DNA of 64,000 nt from an uncultured Spirochaetales bacterium (GTDB lineage: Bacteria > Spirochaetota > Spirochaetia > Sphaerochaetales > Sphaerochaetaceae), in contig CASEZU010000070.1 in assembly GCA_949292445.1 (NCBI GenBank), positions 1-64,000 of the forward strand. Direction: 5' to 3'. The translations under genes were made by a program, and so were the position numbers. Shown here piece after piece: positions 33,556-42,964 of this stretch. The notes beneath the pieces are model-generated. The model was not told where the DNA came from, made no database searches, and saw nothing but the letters and a program-made list of their open reading frames with translations. Position 1 is the stretch's first letter. The number at the start of each line of letters is the position of its first letter.

Positions 33556-34836
33556 ATGAACAAGGAAGAAAGCCTCAGGTCAATAAGATACATCAAAGTG
33601 CCGAAGGGAATGAGGATTGAAAGCGACACGTTCCGCCTTGATCCGAACATCATGCTTCCGGTGCAGCTAAAAAGCGGCGCCTCAAGGCTTACGGAGGCGG
33701 ATATCTCCCTCGAGTCGATCGTGTCCGGAATGCTCACCCTGATAGCCTATGATGAGAACCACAGGGATGCCTCCTACTACAAGGATTTCGTGCTGACAAT
33801 CGACTCGATGCTCCCGGACAAGCTCTGCAAGGCAGCAATTGCGAAGGAGGAGCAGAAGGATTATGAGTTCTCTGAGGAGCTCTTCCTCGCCGTATACCAC
33901 CTACTTCCACAGGCCGCATCATGCATCAACCTCGCCACGATCTACTCATATATGGCAGTCGATGCGCGCGACAAGGGGGATGAGGAGAAGGAGGATGAGT
34001 ACCTCCTGTCAGCAAAGCAGACGCTCAGAGACGGGCTCAGAAGGTTCGGTGAGAATCCGGACGTGCTTGCTGAGATATCCTCATTCGAGGCTTTCACAGG
34101 CAATCTCGAGGAAGCGAGGGATTACCTCGGACGTTACATGGCCGTGGCGGAGGAAGGAGAGAAGAAGCAGGAGATGAAGAAGCTCCTAAGCCGCATCGAG
34201 CTTCAGCTTGAGAATGACGAGGAAATAAAAGAGGCCTACGATTTCATAATGCTCGATGAAGCTGACAAAGCCATGGATGCCGCCGCAAGATTCATCGCCA
34301 GGAACCCGAAGGTATGGAACGGATACTTCCTCCGTGGATGGGCTGAGAGGAAGGCAGGAAAATACGAGGAGGCGCGAGCCGACCTGATGAAATGCCTCGA
34401 ACTGGGGGAAAGGTCAGCGGATATCTACAACGAGCTCTCCATAGCGGAGCTCGAGATCGGCGACAGGGAGCTTGCCAAGACATATCTGGAGACAGCCGCA
34501 GACCTCGATCCGGATAACCTCACAGTAGCCTCGAACCTCTCCTATCTCTATCTCCAGGACTCACAGTTCGATGAGGCGAGGGAGTATCTTGAGAAGGCAC
34601 GCTACCTCTCCGGAAGCGATGCGATCGTCAAGGGACTCATAGAGGAATATGAGAAAAGGACCGGGGAGAAGATCGGAGAGCTCATCCACGAGGAGATCGT
34701 CCACGACGACTCTAAAAATGAGGATGAGGACGACGATGCCTACGCCGCGGAGATAGCTGAGATAGAGAAAGACGGAATACCGGAGGAGGATGAGTGCCGC
34801 TGCGGCCATCATCACCACCATCACGAGGAGGCATGA
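33556..34836 (+). CDS. TPR-repeat protein with natural six-histidine tail
   Basis: A 426-residue cytoplasmic protein. After a 100-residue N-terminal region (RYIKVPKGMRIESDTFRLDP) it is built of tetratricopeptide-like helices: YEFSEELFLAVYHLLPQA, NLEEARDYLGRYMAVAE, NGYFLRGWAERKAGKYEEARADLMKCLELG, AELEIGDRELAKTYLETAADLDPDN and LQDSQFDEAREYLEKARYLSG. The tail is acidic (NEDEDDDAYAAEIAEIEKD) and ends in CRCG followed by six histidines and EEA (residues 414-426), a likely metal-binding tag. GGGG lies five bases before the ATG at 33556. It is followed by tsaE with overlapping stop/start. The function is probably protein-protein scaffolding; the partner is unknown. Confidence 0.8.
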   Translation: MNKEESLRSIRYIKVPKGMRIESDTFRLDPNIMLPVQLKSGASRLTEADISLESIVSGMLTLIAYDENHRDASYYKDFVLTIDSMLPDKLCKAAIAKEEQKDYEFSEELFLAVYHLLPQAASCINLATIYSYMAVDARDKGDEEKEDEYLLSAKQTLRDGLRRFGENPDVLAEISSFEAFTGNLEEARDYLGRYMAVAEEGEKKQEMKKLLSRIELQLENDEEIKEAYDFIMLDEADKAMDAAARFIARNPKVWNGYFLRGWAERKAGKYEEARADLMKCLELGERSADIYNELSIAELEIGDRELAKTYLETAADLDPDNLTVASNLSYLYLQDSQFDEAREYLEKARYLSGSDAIVKGLIEEYEKRTGEKIGELIHEEIVHDDSKNEDEDDDAYAAEIAEIEKDGIPEEDECRCGHHHHHHEEA

Positions 34837-35264
34837 TGATCTCCCATTCTGCAAATGAGACAGAGGATATCGGATACAGATTCGGCAAGGAGCTCAGGCG
34901 CGGCGATACGGTCACGCTCACAGGCTCCCTCGGAGCTGGAAAGACGGTGCTTGCGAAAGGCATCGCACGCGCTCTCGGAATCAAAGAGGCCATTGTCTCC
35001 CCCACTTTCACGCTTGTACAGGAGTATGAGGGAAGGGAGAAGCTCTACCACCTTGATCTCTACAGGCTCTCCGGAGAGGATGAGTTCGAGTCAATGGGCG
35101 GGGAGGAATTCCTTTACCCCGACGGCATAACGCTGATCGAATGGGCGGAGAAGATTGAAGGAATGCTTCCTGAGAATGTCTTCAGGGTGTCAGTAGGCAT
35201 CCTGCCGGACGGCAGCAGGGAGATAAAGATAGAAGGAGGCAGCCATGAATGTTCTCTTAGCTGA
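34833..35264 (+). CDS. tsaE: tRNA t6A biosynthesis ATPase TsaE
   Basis: A 143-residue P-loop ATPase that works with TsaB and TsaD in threonylcarbamoyl-adenosine (t6A37) formation on ANN-decoding tRNAs. Walker A is LTGSLGAGKTVLAKGIARALG (about 27-47), then SPTFTLVQEYEG, the LYHLDLYRL strand and ITLIEWAEK, all typical of TsaE. The start ATG at 34833 overlaps the upstream TPR stop (ATGA) and has GAGGAGG just before it; the adjacent ATG at 34836 is an alternative. It overlaps tsaB by 20 bases. Confidence 0.95.
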   Translation: MMISHSANETEDIGYRFGKELRRGDTVTLTGSLGAGKTVLAKGIARALGIKEAIVSPTFTLVQEYEGREKLYHLDLYRLSGEDEFESMGGEEFLYPDGITLIEWAEKIEGMLPENVFRVSVGILPDGSREIKIEGGSHECSLS

Positions 35265-35949
35265 CACCTCAACGCAGATACTTTCAATAGCACTGCTTAC
35301 GGAGACATCATACGAGGAGAGGCTCGTGAACGGGAATTTCTCCCACTCTGAGGACCTCCTTCCTGAGATTGAGGCTCTTATCAAAAGAGCGGGCATTACG
35401 CTGTCCGACCTGGAGCTCCTGATTGTCACGAAAGGGCCTGGATCATTCACAGGGCTCAGGATCGGCATGGCCTCGATGAAGGGAATAGCCTCGGCCCTCT
35501 CAATCCCCCTTGTCTCCGTACCGACGCTCGATGCCATAGCCGAAGCTGTGGGAATCTATCCAGGAGCAGTGCTCTCCGTGATCGATGCGAGGAAAAAGAA
35601 GTTCTATCTCTCCATGAAGAGAAACGGCGAGACAGTCATCGCTGACAGGGACGGGAATGCGGCGGATATAATCGATGCGCTGAAAGCGGAGAAGATGCCG
35701 GTGCTTGTCACAGGACCGGACGCCCTCCTCTTTTCGGAGAAGGTTGCGGAAATAGATGATGCGATCCCCCTTCTCGTCGATCCTGAGGCACCGAGAAACA
35801 TATCCAGGGCTCTCCTGTCCCTCGGGCTTGAGAAATACAGGATGAAGGGCGCCGATGACATCGGCGAAGGCCCTGTATACATCCGCCGCTCTGATGCGGA
35901 GGAAGCACTTGAGAAGAAGATGAAGGAGCGGGAAAGAGATGGAATGTGA
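35245..35949 (+). CDS. tsaB: tRNA t6A biosynthesis protein TsaB
   Basis: A 234-residue ASKHA-fold protein, partner and activator of TsaD. N-terminal MNVLLADTSTQILSIALL gives the first phosphate-like strand. HSEDLLPEIEALIKRAGITLSDLELLIVTKGPGSFTGLRIGMASMKGIA contains the GPGSFTGLR motif diagnostic of TsaB. It lacks the HxxxH metal site of TsaD, as expected. AAGGAGGC precedes the ATG at 35245, inside tsaE. The end overlaps the next gene (trxB) by 11 bases, so a thioredoxin reductase is co-translated with t6A genes. Confidence 0.95.
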   Translation: MNVLLADTSTQILSIALLTETSYEERLVNGNFSHSEDLLPEIEALIKRAGITLSDLELLIVTKGPGSFTGLRIGMASMKGIASALSIPLVSVPTLDAIAEAVGIYPGAVLSVIDARKKKFYLSMKRNGETVIADRDGNAADIIDALKAEKMPVLVTGPDALLFSEKVAEIDDAIPLLVDPEAPRNISRALLSLGLEKYRMKGADDIGEGPVYIRRSDAEEALEKKMKERERDGM

Positions 35950-36835
35950 TGTGCTTGTGATCGGCTGCGGACCTGCTGGTCTCTCAGCTGCCGGATACGC
36001 TGCCAGAGCCGGATACAGCGTGCTCGCCATAGACTCACTTGCTCCGGGCGGACAGCTTCTTTATATAGACGAGATAGAGAACTACCCGGGGTGCGGAAAC
36101 ACATCAGGCTATGCGCTTGCTGAGAGCTTTGAGAAACAGGCGGTATCATTCGGCGTGAGGATAGAATTCTGGGGAGCGGAGTCAATCACGAAGGAGAACG
36201 GCCTCTTCCTCATAAAGACAACGGGAGAGGATGTCAGTGCCAGGGCTGTCATATTCGCAGCAGGCGCACGCCACCGCCACCTGGGATGCCCGGGAGAGGA
36301 TGAGTATCAGGGAAAGGGTGTGAGCTACTGCGCGACATGCGATGGCCCGTTCTTCAAAGGCAAGAGGATCGCGGTCGTAGGAGGAGGAGACACGGCACTC
36401 ACCGATGCTCTCTATCTTTCGAAGATCGGCAGCGAAGTCCATCTTATCCACAGACGCAGCGAGTTCCGCGCCCAGAAAGTCCTGCAGGACAGGATCATGG
36501 CAAAGGACAACATAAATCTGCACCTCGGCCTTACTGTCGAGGCCATTGAGGGAGACGGCAGGAACGTCAAGGCGCTGAAGCTCTCCGACGGTTCCGTGCT
36601 TGAGGTGGATGCCCTCTTTGTCTTCGTCGGCATCATCCCGAACTCCGAGATTCTCGAGGGCTTTGCCGATCTTGATAGAGGCTTTGTAGTGACTGACGGA
36701 AGCATGAGGACATCTGTTCCCGGGCTCTTCGCTGCAGGCGATGTGAGGACCACACCGTTCAGGCAGGTCGTGACAGCTGCCGGCGACGGAGCTGCGGCAG
36801 CACATGCTGCCGATGAGTACATCCAGAATCTGTGA
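35939..36835 (+). CDS. trxB: Thioredoxin reductase, first copy
   Basis: A 298-residue low-molecular-weight flavoprotein reducing thioredoxin with NADPH. VLVIGCGPAGLSAAGYAARAG (FAD loop GxGPAG), the SYCATCDGPFF redox disulfide (CATC, near residue 131-134), AVVGGGDTALTDALYLS (NADPH GGGDTA) with HRRSEFRAQ (2'-phosphate arginines, favouring NADPH), and LFAAGDVRTTPFRQVVTAAGDGA are all present. The gene overlaps tsaB by 11 bases and is followed by a terminator. A second, fused copy lies at 43013. Confidence 0.95.
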   Translation: MECDVLVIGCGPAGLSAAGYAARAGYSVLAIDSLAPGGQLLYIDEIENYPGCGNTSGYALAESFEKQAVSFGVRIEFWGAESITKENGLFLIKTTGEDVSARAVIFAAGARHRHLGCPGEDEYQGKGVSYCATCDGPFFKGKRIAVVGGGDTALTDALYLSKIGSEVHLIHRRSEFRAQKVLQDRIMAKDNINLHLGLTVEAIEGDGRNVKALKLSDGSVLEVDALFVFVGIIPNSEILEGFADLDRGFVVTDGSMRTSVPGLFAAGDVRTTPFRQVVTAAGDGAAAAHAADEYIQNL

Positions 36836-36842
36836 TTACCGG

Positions 36843-36870
36843 GCCGGTTGGGAAACCGGCTCTTTGTTTT
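36843..36870 (+). terminator. Terminator of the tsaE-tsaB-trxB operon
   Basis: GCCGGTT-GGGA-AACCGGC (36843-36860) followed by TCTTTGTTTT. Confidence 0.85.
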
Positions 36871-37004
36871 GCAGGAAATCTTCAAACCGGCAGTACTGCT
36901 GAAGAAAAGGATGAGGGCCATGATACTCCCATGCAAGATGGCTTTCTGCGGCATTTTCTTCAGTTTTCCCGCACTTTGAGAGCCATCGGAAACGATGTTT
37001 TTCC

Positions 37005-37040
37005 TTGCCTTTATGACGCCCATCGGGGATAATCAGAAAC
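37005..37040 (+). promoter_or_regulatory. Promoter of the second glgA, leaderless layout
   Basis: TTGCCT (37005-37010), exactly 17 bases, GATAAT (37028-37033), then seven bases to the ATG at 37041. There is no ribosome-binding site. Confidence 0.55.
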
Positions 37041-38480
37041 ATGAATATCCTGATGGTTTCAAGTGAGGCTGTCCCCTTCTCCAAATCAGGGGGGTTAGCT
37101 GATGTATTAGGTTCGCTCTCCCCCGCTCTGGCGAAAAAAGGCGAGGAAGTACGCATTTTCATGCCGATGTACTCCTTTGTCGACCATCATGGATTCAGGC
37201 CGGGACCGCAGTTCAAGGTACCGATGCTTGGAGGAGACATTGAAGTCGCGACAGTCAGCAGAAGGCTGGACAAGGTCACCTACGTCGGACTTGAACATCC
37301 TTATTTCACAGAACGGAAGGGAATTTACGGCGACACGTCGTTCACCCCCTACCCTGACAATGCGGAACGCTTCATGCTCTTTGCAAAGGCCGCTGTCGGC
37401 TATATGAAGGCCTCGGGGTGGATTGCAGATGTCGTGCACTGCCATGACTGGACTGCGGGGCTTGTGCCTTTCTACATCAGGCAGGAGGGCCTCCGGTCAC
37501 GGACAGTCTTCACCATCCACAATCTCGCGTATCAGGGGGACTTCTCCCGCTACGACGCTGTGCTCGGCGGAGACAGGCTGCTGCCGGAACTTTTCTCCGG
37601 CTCCCCTGATTCCCGCCGCCTGAACATGCTCAAGGCGGGACTCGAGACAGCGGACAGCATAACTACCGTCTCCCCCACCTATGCGGGAGAGATACAGACA
37701 GAGAAATACGGCTGCGGCCTCGACTGGCTGCTCAGGGAGCGCAGCGAGGATCTCCACGGCATCCTCAATGGCATGGATATCCACGAATGGAATCCGCGGA
37801 CCGACAAGTTCTTCCTCGAACACTACTCCTCGAGGGACCTCACGGGAAAGCATGAGCTCAAGGCCCGAGTGCAGAGGGAGTACGGACTCGAGGTCAATCC
37901 CGACATCCCCCTTTTCTCGATGATATCGAGGATCGCGGATCAGAAAGGATACGCGGAGCTTCTCGGCGGGAACCATCCTGTTCTTGAGGAGCTTCTGGCA
38001 GCGGGAACGTTCCAGCTCATCGTGATAGGCACCGGGGACAAGCATTATGAGGACAAGCTGAAGGAGCTTGCCGGGCGCTATGATAACCTCAGCGTCAGGA
38101 TAGCCTTCAGCAACATAACGGCGCATGAGGGAGAGGGCGCTGCGGATTTCTTCCTGATGCCATCCCGCTACGAACCCTGCGGCCTGAATCAGATGTACTC
38201 GCTCCATTACGGCACACTGCCTGTCGCCCACCGTACAGGAGGGCTTGCTGACACGATTATCGACATAACGGCGAATCCGGCGGATGGAACGGGATTCCTG
38301 ATGGATAATCTCTCAGCTGAAGCTATTATCGATGCTGTAAACCGCGCGATAAAATACTACAATGAGAACAAGGAAGGCATGGTGAAGGCCATCAGGAGGG
38401 CAATGACAATGGATCTCTCCTGGGACAAGTCAGCCGGAGAATACATAGCGCTTTATGATAGCTTAGTAAGCAAAGGATAA
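37041..38480 (+). CDS. glgA: Glycogen synthase (GT5), second copy
   Basis: A 479-residue GT5 enzyme. MNILMVSSEAVPFSKSGGLADVLGSL carries the ADP-glucose KxGGL loop (15-19), HDWTAGLVPFYIRQ follows, and the C-terminal GT-B domain has SMISRIADQKGYAELL and PSRYEPCGLNQMYSLHYGTLP, with the catalytic glutamate region intact. It is 20 bases upstream of glgC, so this copy belongs to the glycogen biosynthesis operon. The two copies share the family motifs but differ widely in between (for example, FVKTGG against FSKSGG), so they are not a recent duplication. The start follows a GATAAT box by seven bases. Confidence 0.96.
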   Translation: MNILMVSSEAVPFSKSGGLADVLGSLSPALAKKGEEVRIFMPMYSFVDHHGFRPGPQFKVPMLGGDIEVATVSRRLDKVTYVGLEHPYFTERKGIYGDTSFTPYPDNAERFMLFAKAAVGYMKASGWIADVVHCHDWTAGLVPFYIRQEGLRSRTVFTIHNLAYQGDFSRYDAVLGGDRLLPELFSGSPDSRRLNMLKAGLETADSITTVSPTYAGEIQTEKYGCGLDWLLRERSEDLHGILNGMDIHEWNPRTDKFFLEHYSSRDLTGKHELKARVQREYGLEVNPDIPLFSMISRIADQKGYAELLGGNHPVLEELLAAGTFQLIVIGTGDKHYEDKLKELAGRYDNLSVRIAFSNITAHEGEGAADFFLMPSRYEPCGLNQMYSLHYGTLPVAHRTGGLADTIIDITANPADGTGFLMDNLSAEAIIDAVNRAIKYYNENKEGMVKAIRRAMTMDLSWDKSAGEYIALYDSLVSKG

Positions 38481-38500
38481 TACACTAGGAGGATTGGAAA

Positions 38501-39793
38501 ATGAAAAAGAAGAAAGCGATAGCAATAGTCCTCGGCGGCGGCCGTGGAACGAGGCTCTACCCGCTCACGATGGACAGGGCAAAACCGGCTGTTCCCTTTG
38601 CAGGAAAATACAGACTCGTAGATATCCCTATCTCGAACTGCATCAACAGCGGAATCAGGCAGATATATGTCCTCACACAGTTCAACAGCGCATCGCTGCA
38701 CAACCACATCGCGAACACCTATCAGTTCGATCAGTTCTCAGGCGGCTTCGTAGAGATCCTCGCAGCTGAGCAGACATATGCCAGCGAGAGCTGGTATCAG
38801 GGTACGGCTGATGCTGTAAGGAAGAACCTCAAGCATTTCCATGACCAGATTGCGGATTACTACCTCATCCTTTCCGGCGACCACCTCTACAGAATGGATT
38901 TCCAGAAGATGCTCGAGAGGCACATCGAGTCGGGCGCTGAGCTCACGATCGCTGCAAAGCCGATCTCAAGGGAGCAGGCCACAGGGCTCGGAATCATCGG
39001 AGCTGACAACGAGGGAATCATCAAGAAGTTCTATGAGAAACCCGCCCCTGATATGGATATCTCCGAATACAAGGTCCCTGAGGAGTGCCTGACAACCCAG
39101 CTCGGCGTCGGCAGGAATGCCGGCAACGAGTACCTTGCCTCGATGGGCATCTACATCTTCAATGCCAAGACAATGGAGGAGTCGCTGAACAACGACAAGA
39201 CTGATTTCGGCAAGGAGATCATCCCCGACATCATCAAGACACGCCGTGTATCGACATACCTCTTCGATGACTTCTGGGAGGATATCGGAACGATCAAGGC
39301 ATTCTACGAGACGAACCTCAACCTCGCCTCAGAGAAGCCGGCGTTCAACTTCTATGATGAGGAGATGCCGATTTACACCCACAGAAGGCACCTTCCGGCA
39401 ACAAAGGCGAACTTCTGCAACATCTCCTGCTCTCTCACCTCCGAGGGCTCCATCATCACGAATGCCTACATTGTCAACTCGATAGTCGGTGTCCGTACCT
39501 TCATCGAGGCGGGAGCTTCGCTCGACGGAGTCTACTGTATGGGCGCAACCCATTATGAGACGGAGGAAGAGAAGGCGGACAATGCCAAGAAGGGAATCCC
39601 GAACATCGGAATCGGCAAGGCCACGATCATCAAGAGGGCCATCATCGACCAGAATGCGAGGATCGGCTCGAACTGCCGCATCGGCATCGACAACATTCCG
39701 CGTCCGGACGGGGATTTCGAGATGTACTCAATCCATGACGGCATCATCGTCATCAACAAGAACGCCATCATTCCTGACGGCACTGTGATGTGA
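38501..39793 (+). CDS. glgC: Glucose-1-phosphate adenylyltransferase
   Basis: A 430-residue enzyme making ADP-glucose from glucose 1-phosphate and ATP, the committed step of glycogen synthesis. LGGGRGTRLYPLTMDRAKPAVPFAGKYR (about 11-38) contains the nucleotide loop and the AKPAVP motif. YYLILSGDHLYRMD holds the catalytic aspartate, and FWEDIGTIKAFYETN leads into a C-terminal left-handed beta-helix (IVNSIVGVRTFIEAGASLDG). AGGAGG lies before the ATG at 38501. It is co-transcribed with glgA and closed by a strong terminator. Confidence 0.97.
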   Translation: MKKKKAIAIVLGGGRGTRLYPLTMDRAKPAVPFAGKYRLVDIPISNCINSGIRQIYVLTQFNSASLHNHIANTYQFDQFSGGFVEILAAEQTYASESWYQGTADAVRKNLKHFHDQIADYYLILSGDHLYRMDFQKMLERHIESGAELTIAAKPISREQATGLGIIGADNEGIIKKFYEKPAPDMDISEYKVPEECLTTQLGVGRNAGNEYLASMGIYIFNAKTMEESLNNDKTDFGKEIIPDIIKTRRVSTYLFDDFWEDIGTIKAFYETNLNLASEKPAFNFYDEEMPIYTHRRHLPATKANFCNISCSLTSEGSIITNAYIVNSIVGVRTFIEAGASLDGVYCMGATHYETEEEKADNAKKGIPNIGIGKATIIKRAIIDQNARIGSNCRIGIDNIPRPDGDFEMYSIHDGIIVINKNAIIPDGTVM

Positions 39794-39808
39794 TCGCCAG
39801 CTATCAGG

Positions 39809-39841
39809 AGAGGGACCGCAGCGATGTGGCCCCTCTTTTTT
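39809..39841 (+). terminator. glgA-glgC terminator
   Basis: AGAGGG-A-CCGCA-GCGA-TGTGG-C-CCCTCT (39809-39836), one mismatch and a GNRA loop, followed by TTTTT. Confidence 0.85.
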
Positions 39842-39842
39842 A

Positions 39843-41741
39843 TCACATCAGCCTGGTCGGGAACCTGTCGCCGCAGCGCATCACCAGAAGACGCCCGTAG
39901 CCTTCAAGCTCCCCTGCCCTGATGACATCCACCTGGGCATCGATTTCCCTGCTTCTGGAGAGAACTGTCCACTTCTCATCGCCGGATTCTATGCGCACAG
40001 CCGCAGCCTCAGTCTCATCCAGGACCCGGCCGCTCCCGATCAGTGATACATCAAGGGGCGTGACTGAGACAGTTCCTGCTGCAGAGAAAACAGTGAATAC
40101 CGTTCCGTTCTCTGGCACATCAGCTGAGAAATGCAGCACCTTTCCGTTTTCAAGTGAATTGTAGACAAGACTGTATGCGGCATTCTCAAGCTCCGCTCTT
40201 CCTGCAGTTGAATCAAAGTGGAGGATCTTCCCTTCCTTGCTGACAGTCCGCTCCGTCATATCAGCAGCCGCAGCAGCCGGATGCCAGAAACTGTCGTACT
40301 TATGCTTCTTTCCGCCGCTTCCGAGTATCTCGTCGATCACGACGGCAACCGAACTCCCCAGTGTTACGACCTTGCGTCTCGCGATGAGCCCCGATCCAAG
40401 ATAGCCGAAATAGAGCGCCTCTATGGACTCGGCTTCCGCTGCAGCGCTATGGCGGGAGAGCATCTTCTCATGCACGGCAGTGTAGTTCCACGAGCCGGAC
40501 GGGGCCTCATCACAGCCGCCGTCTATGAGAAAGACATTGTGCGCCGTGACATCCTTGAGCATCCTGCGCTCAGGCGTCTCTGTGTAGGTGAAACGTCCTG
40601 AATCGCTTATAAGCTGGACAGTCCCCAGCGCTATATCCACATGCATCGGTGAAATATGGCCATGTCCGGATCCCATCAGGCCGGAGACGACATGAACCGT
40701 CAGATCACCATGGCGGAGAAATGCATTGCCGCTCGGAAAATGTATGACGCTCCGTCTCTCCTCCCCTCTCTTCTCCAGTCCGCCGCCGGGAAGGTCCCAC
40801 CAGTTCTCCTCTTCCTTGTGCGCCTGGATATCCAGGCCGAACAGCTCCGCGCCGAGATATATAAGGTCACCGGTTCTTATCACATCGCTGTCACCTGTGG
40901 CAATGATGGTGCTGTCCGGCAGAGTCATCCCGTACATCGCAGTGACAAGCCCGGCCGCCTTCTCCTCAATGCGGGGAGGAACCGCTATTCCCAGCCTTCT
41001 TGCGACAAGAACAGTATCCAGAGCGCAGTGAAGCACCTCCGTATGGTACAGGGGGCTCTGTTCCCAGTCCTCCCCATCCTCCAGCGTCTGGAACACAAGC
41101 TCCTCCTCGAGCCTTGAAAGCGCCAGTGCTGCAGCTTCCTCATCACCCAGTGCCGCACCTGCGGCGAAAAGGCCATGATCCTGTATCACTCCCCAGTTTG
41201 AGAGCCGATGAAATGCTCCATGCGTATCCTTAAGCTGCCGGATATGGCAGCCAAGCGACTCCTTCATCCTCTGGACAACATCCGGAGGAAGCGGGGATGT
41301 GCTCTCAAAGAGCTCAATGCTCCGCAGCCAGTTCTCAGGCCGGATTCCTGTCTCGAGGCTCCTCCAGCTGGTGCCGAGATACTGCTCTGAATATGAGGTG
41401 TTATCAAGGAATGAGGTGATGTATCTGATGAACGCATCCCTGTATTCCTCTTTTCCCGAGAGCACATATGCCTTGGCGAGATTCAGCAGCATGCTGTGCC
41501 GGTTGAGGGCATAGAGCCACTCCTGATCGCTCTCAAAGATCCCGTCCGGAACCTTGTTCCACACACTGTCCCTGAACGGAACAGGCACATAGCACCTCTC
41601 CATCTCATAATGTGCCCTGTGGCAGATTATCCCTGAAGCTGTCTCATCCGCCCAGGAAATTATCTCCTCAGCCGCTTCTGACGCATGTTCCCTGATACCG
41701 CGTGCGGCTGCAGCTGCATCCTCTATGTATATTCTCCTCAT
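39843..41741 (-). CDS. Heparinase II/III-family polysaccharide lyase
   Basis: A 632-residue protein with the (alpha/alpha)-toroid plus beta-sandwich layout of heparinase II/III and PL12-type lyases. The toroid includes RSLETGIRPENWLRSIELF and RLSNWGVIQDHGLFAAGAA (the NWG asparagine region). The C-terminal Hepar_II_III domain includes GLMGSGHGHISPMHVDIAL (catalytic histidine/tyrosine region), DSGRFTYTETPERRMLKDVTAHNVFLIDG and KYDSFWHP. It should cleave uronic-acid-containing glycans by beta-elimination. No signal peptide is seen, so it acts on imported oligosaccharides. AGGAGG precedes the ATG at 41741. The divergent GH88 gene removes the unsaturated uronic acid that such lyases produce. The exact substrate is not determined. 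Confidence 0.85.
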   Translation of the reverse strand: MRRIYIEDAAAAARGIREHASEAAEEIISWADETASGIICHRAHYEMERCYVPVPFRDSVWNKVPDGIFESDQEWLYALNRHSMLLNLAKAYVLSGKEEYRDAFIRYITSFLDNTSYSEQYLGTSWRSLETGIRPENWLRSIELFESTSPLPPDVVQRMKESLGCHIRQLKDTHGAFHRLSNWGVIQDHGLFAAGAALGDEEAAALALSRLEEELVFQTLEDGEDWEQSPLYHTEVLHCALDTVLVARRLGIAVPPRIEEKAAGLVTAMYGMTLPDSTIIATGDSDVIRTGDLIYLGAELFGLDIQAHKEEENWWDLPGGGLEKRGEERRSVIHFPSGNAFLRHGDLTVHVVSGLMGSGHGHISPMHVDIALGTVQLISDSGRFTYTETPERRMLKDVTAHNVFLIDGGCDEAPSGSWNYTAVHEKMLSRHSAAAEAESIEALYFGYLGSGLIARRKVVTLGSSVAVVIDEILGSGGKKHKYDSFWHPAAAAADMTERTVSKEGKILHFDSTAGRAELENAAYSLVYNSLENGKVLHFSADVPENGTVFTVFSAAGTVSVTPLDVSLIGSGRVLDETEAAAVRIESGDEKWTVLSRSREIDAQVDVIRAGELEGYGRLLVMRCGDRFPTRLM

Positions 41742-41794
41742 CTGCTCCCTCCTGAGCCTGAATTATGATAACATCCTTTCATAAGGAATTTGCT

Positions 41795-42958
41795 ATGGAT
41801 ATCGATGAACTTAAACCAATAACTGAGGAAATGCTGGACAAAGCAGTAAAAGAATCAACTGCTGTGCTGAAGCTCTATCTGAATGATTTCACAGATGATT
41901 TCAGATACAGCCACAGTGTCGGCAATTTCTATGAGAAGAGCGCGAATGTGGAGTGGACGACAGGATTCAACACAGGTGAATACTGGCTTGCGTATGAGCT
42001 CACCGGAGATGAAGATTTCAGCCGTGCCGCACTGAAGGAAGTCGATTCATTTGCTGAAAGAATCGAGAAGAGGATCGATGTGGATCATCATGATATGGGA
42101 TTCCTGTACTCCCCTTCATGCGTCGCCGCCTTCATGCTCAAGGGAAGCGAGAAAGGAAAGGAGGCCGCACTGCTTGCTGCGGACAATCTCATATCCCGTT
42201 TTCAGGAGAAGGGAGAGTTCATCCAGGCATGGGGGCAGAAAGGGAACCCCAATGAATACCGCCTGATCATAGACTGCCTTCTCAATCTTCCCCTCCTCTT
42301 CTGGGCGACAGAGACCACGGGAGACGGGAAATACAGGGAGATTGCCGAGAAGCACTTCCGCACCGCGATAAACTGCGTGCTCCGTCCCGATGACTCGACA
42401 TACCACACCTATTACTTCGATCCGGAAACAGGAAAGCCGGTACGCGGCGTCACCGCACAGGGCAACAGGGATGGCTCGGCATGGGCCCGCGGTCAGGCAT
42501 GGGGCGTCTATGGAAGCATACTCGCCTACCGCCATACAGGCGACAGCAAGGCACTCGAGGTATTCAGGAGAGCGCTCTCCTTCTTCCTCTCACATCTTCC
42601 TGAGGACATCATTCCTTACTGGGACTTCGACTTCACGAATCCCAGCACGGAGCCGCGCGACTCATCGGCACTGGCCGTAGCGATCTGCGGCATGCTCGAG
42701 GGAGCGGATGCGATCGGAGGCGAAGAGGGAAAGAAACTGAGGGATGAAGCGGAGAAGCTGATGGTCCCGCTCTATGAGAAATGTGCCGTGAAAGATCCGC
42801 AGGAATCAAACGGCCTTCTTCTCCATGGAACATACGCCAGAAAGAGCCAGTGGAATACCTGCACTGACAGAGGCGTGGATGAATGCAATCTATGGGGAGA
42901 TTACTATTATCTCGAAGCCCTCAGAAGGCTCAGGGGAAAATGGAATCCGTACTGGTGA
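41795..42958 (+). CDS. GH88 unsaturated glucuronyl hydrolase
   Basis: A 387-residue (alpha/alpha)6-barrel enzyme that hydrates and releases the unsaturated uronic acid from lyase products. The aspartates expected of the family lie in DVDHHDMGFLYSPS (about residue 90-100) and QGNRDGSAWARGQAWGVYG (about 215-232). IPYWDFDFTNPSTEPRDSSALAVA and ECNLWGDYYYLEAL complete the active-site lining. It has no signal peptide, fitting a cytoplasmic role. The start at 41795 is preferred because AAGGAA lies six bases upstream; a frame from 41765 adds ten residues. It is divergent from the heparinase-like lyase with 53 bases between them. Confidence 0.92.
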   Translation: MDIDELKPITEEMLDKAVKESTAVLKLYLNDFTDDFRYSHSVGNFYEKSANVEWTTGFNTGEYWLAYELTGDEDFSRAALKEVDSFAERIEKRIDVDHHDMGFLYSPSCVAAFMLKGSEKGKEAALLAADNLISRFQEKGEFIQAWGQKGNPNEYRLIIDCLLNLPLLFWATETTGDGKYREIAEKHFRTAINCVLRPDDSTYHTYYFDPETGKPVRGVTAQGNRDGSAWARGQAWGVYGSILAYRHTGDSKALEVFRRALSFFLSHLPEDIIPYWDFDFTNPSTEPRDSSALAVAICGMLEGADAIGGEEGKKLRDEAEKLMVPLYEKCAVKDPQESNGLLLHGTYARKSQWNTCTDRGVDECNLWGDYYYLEALRRLRGKWNPYW

Positions 42959-42964
42959 GACAGC

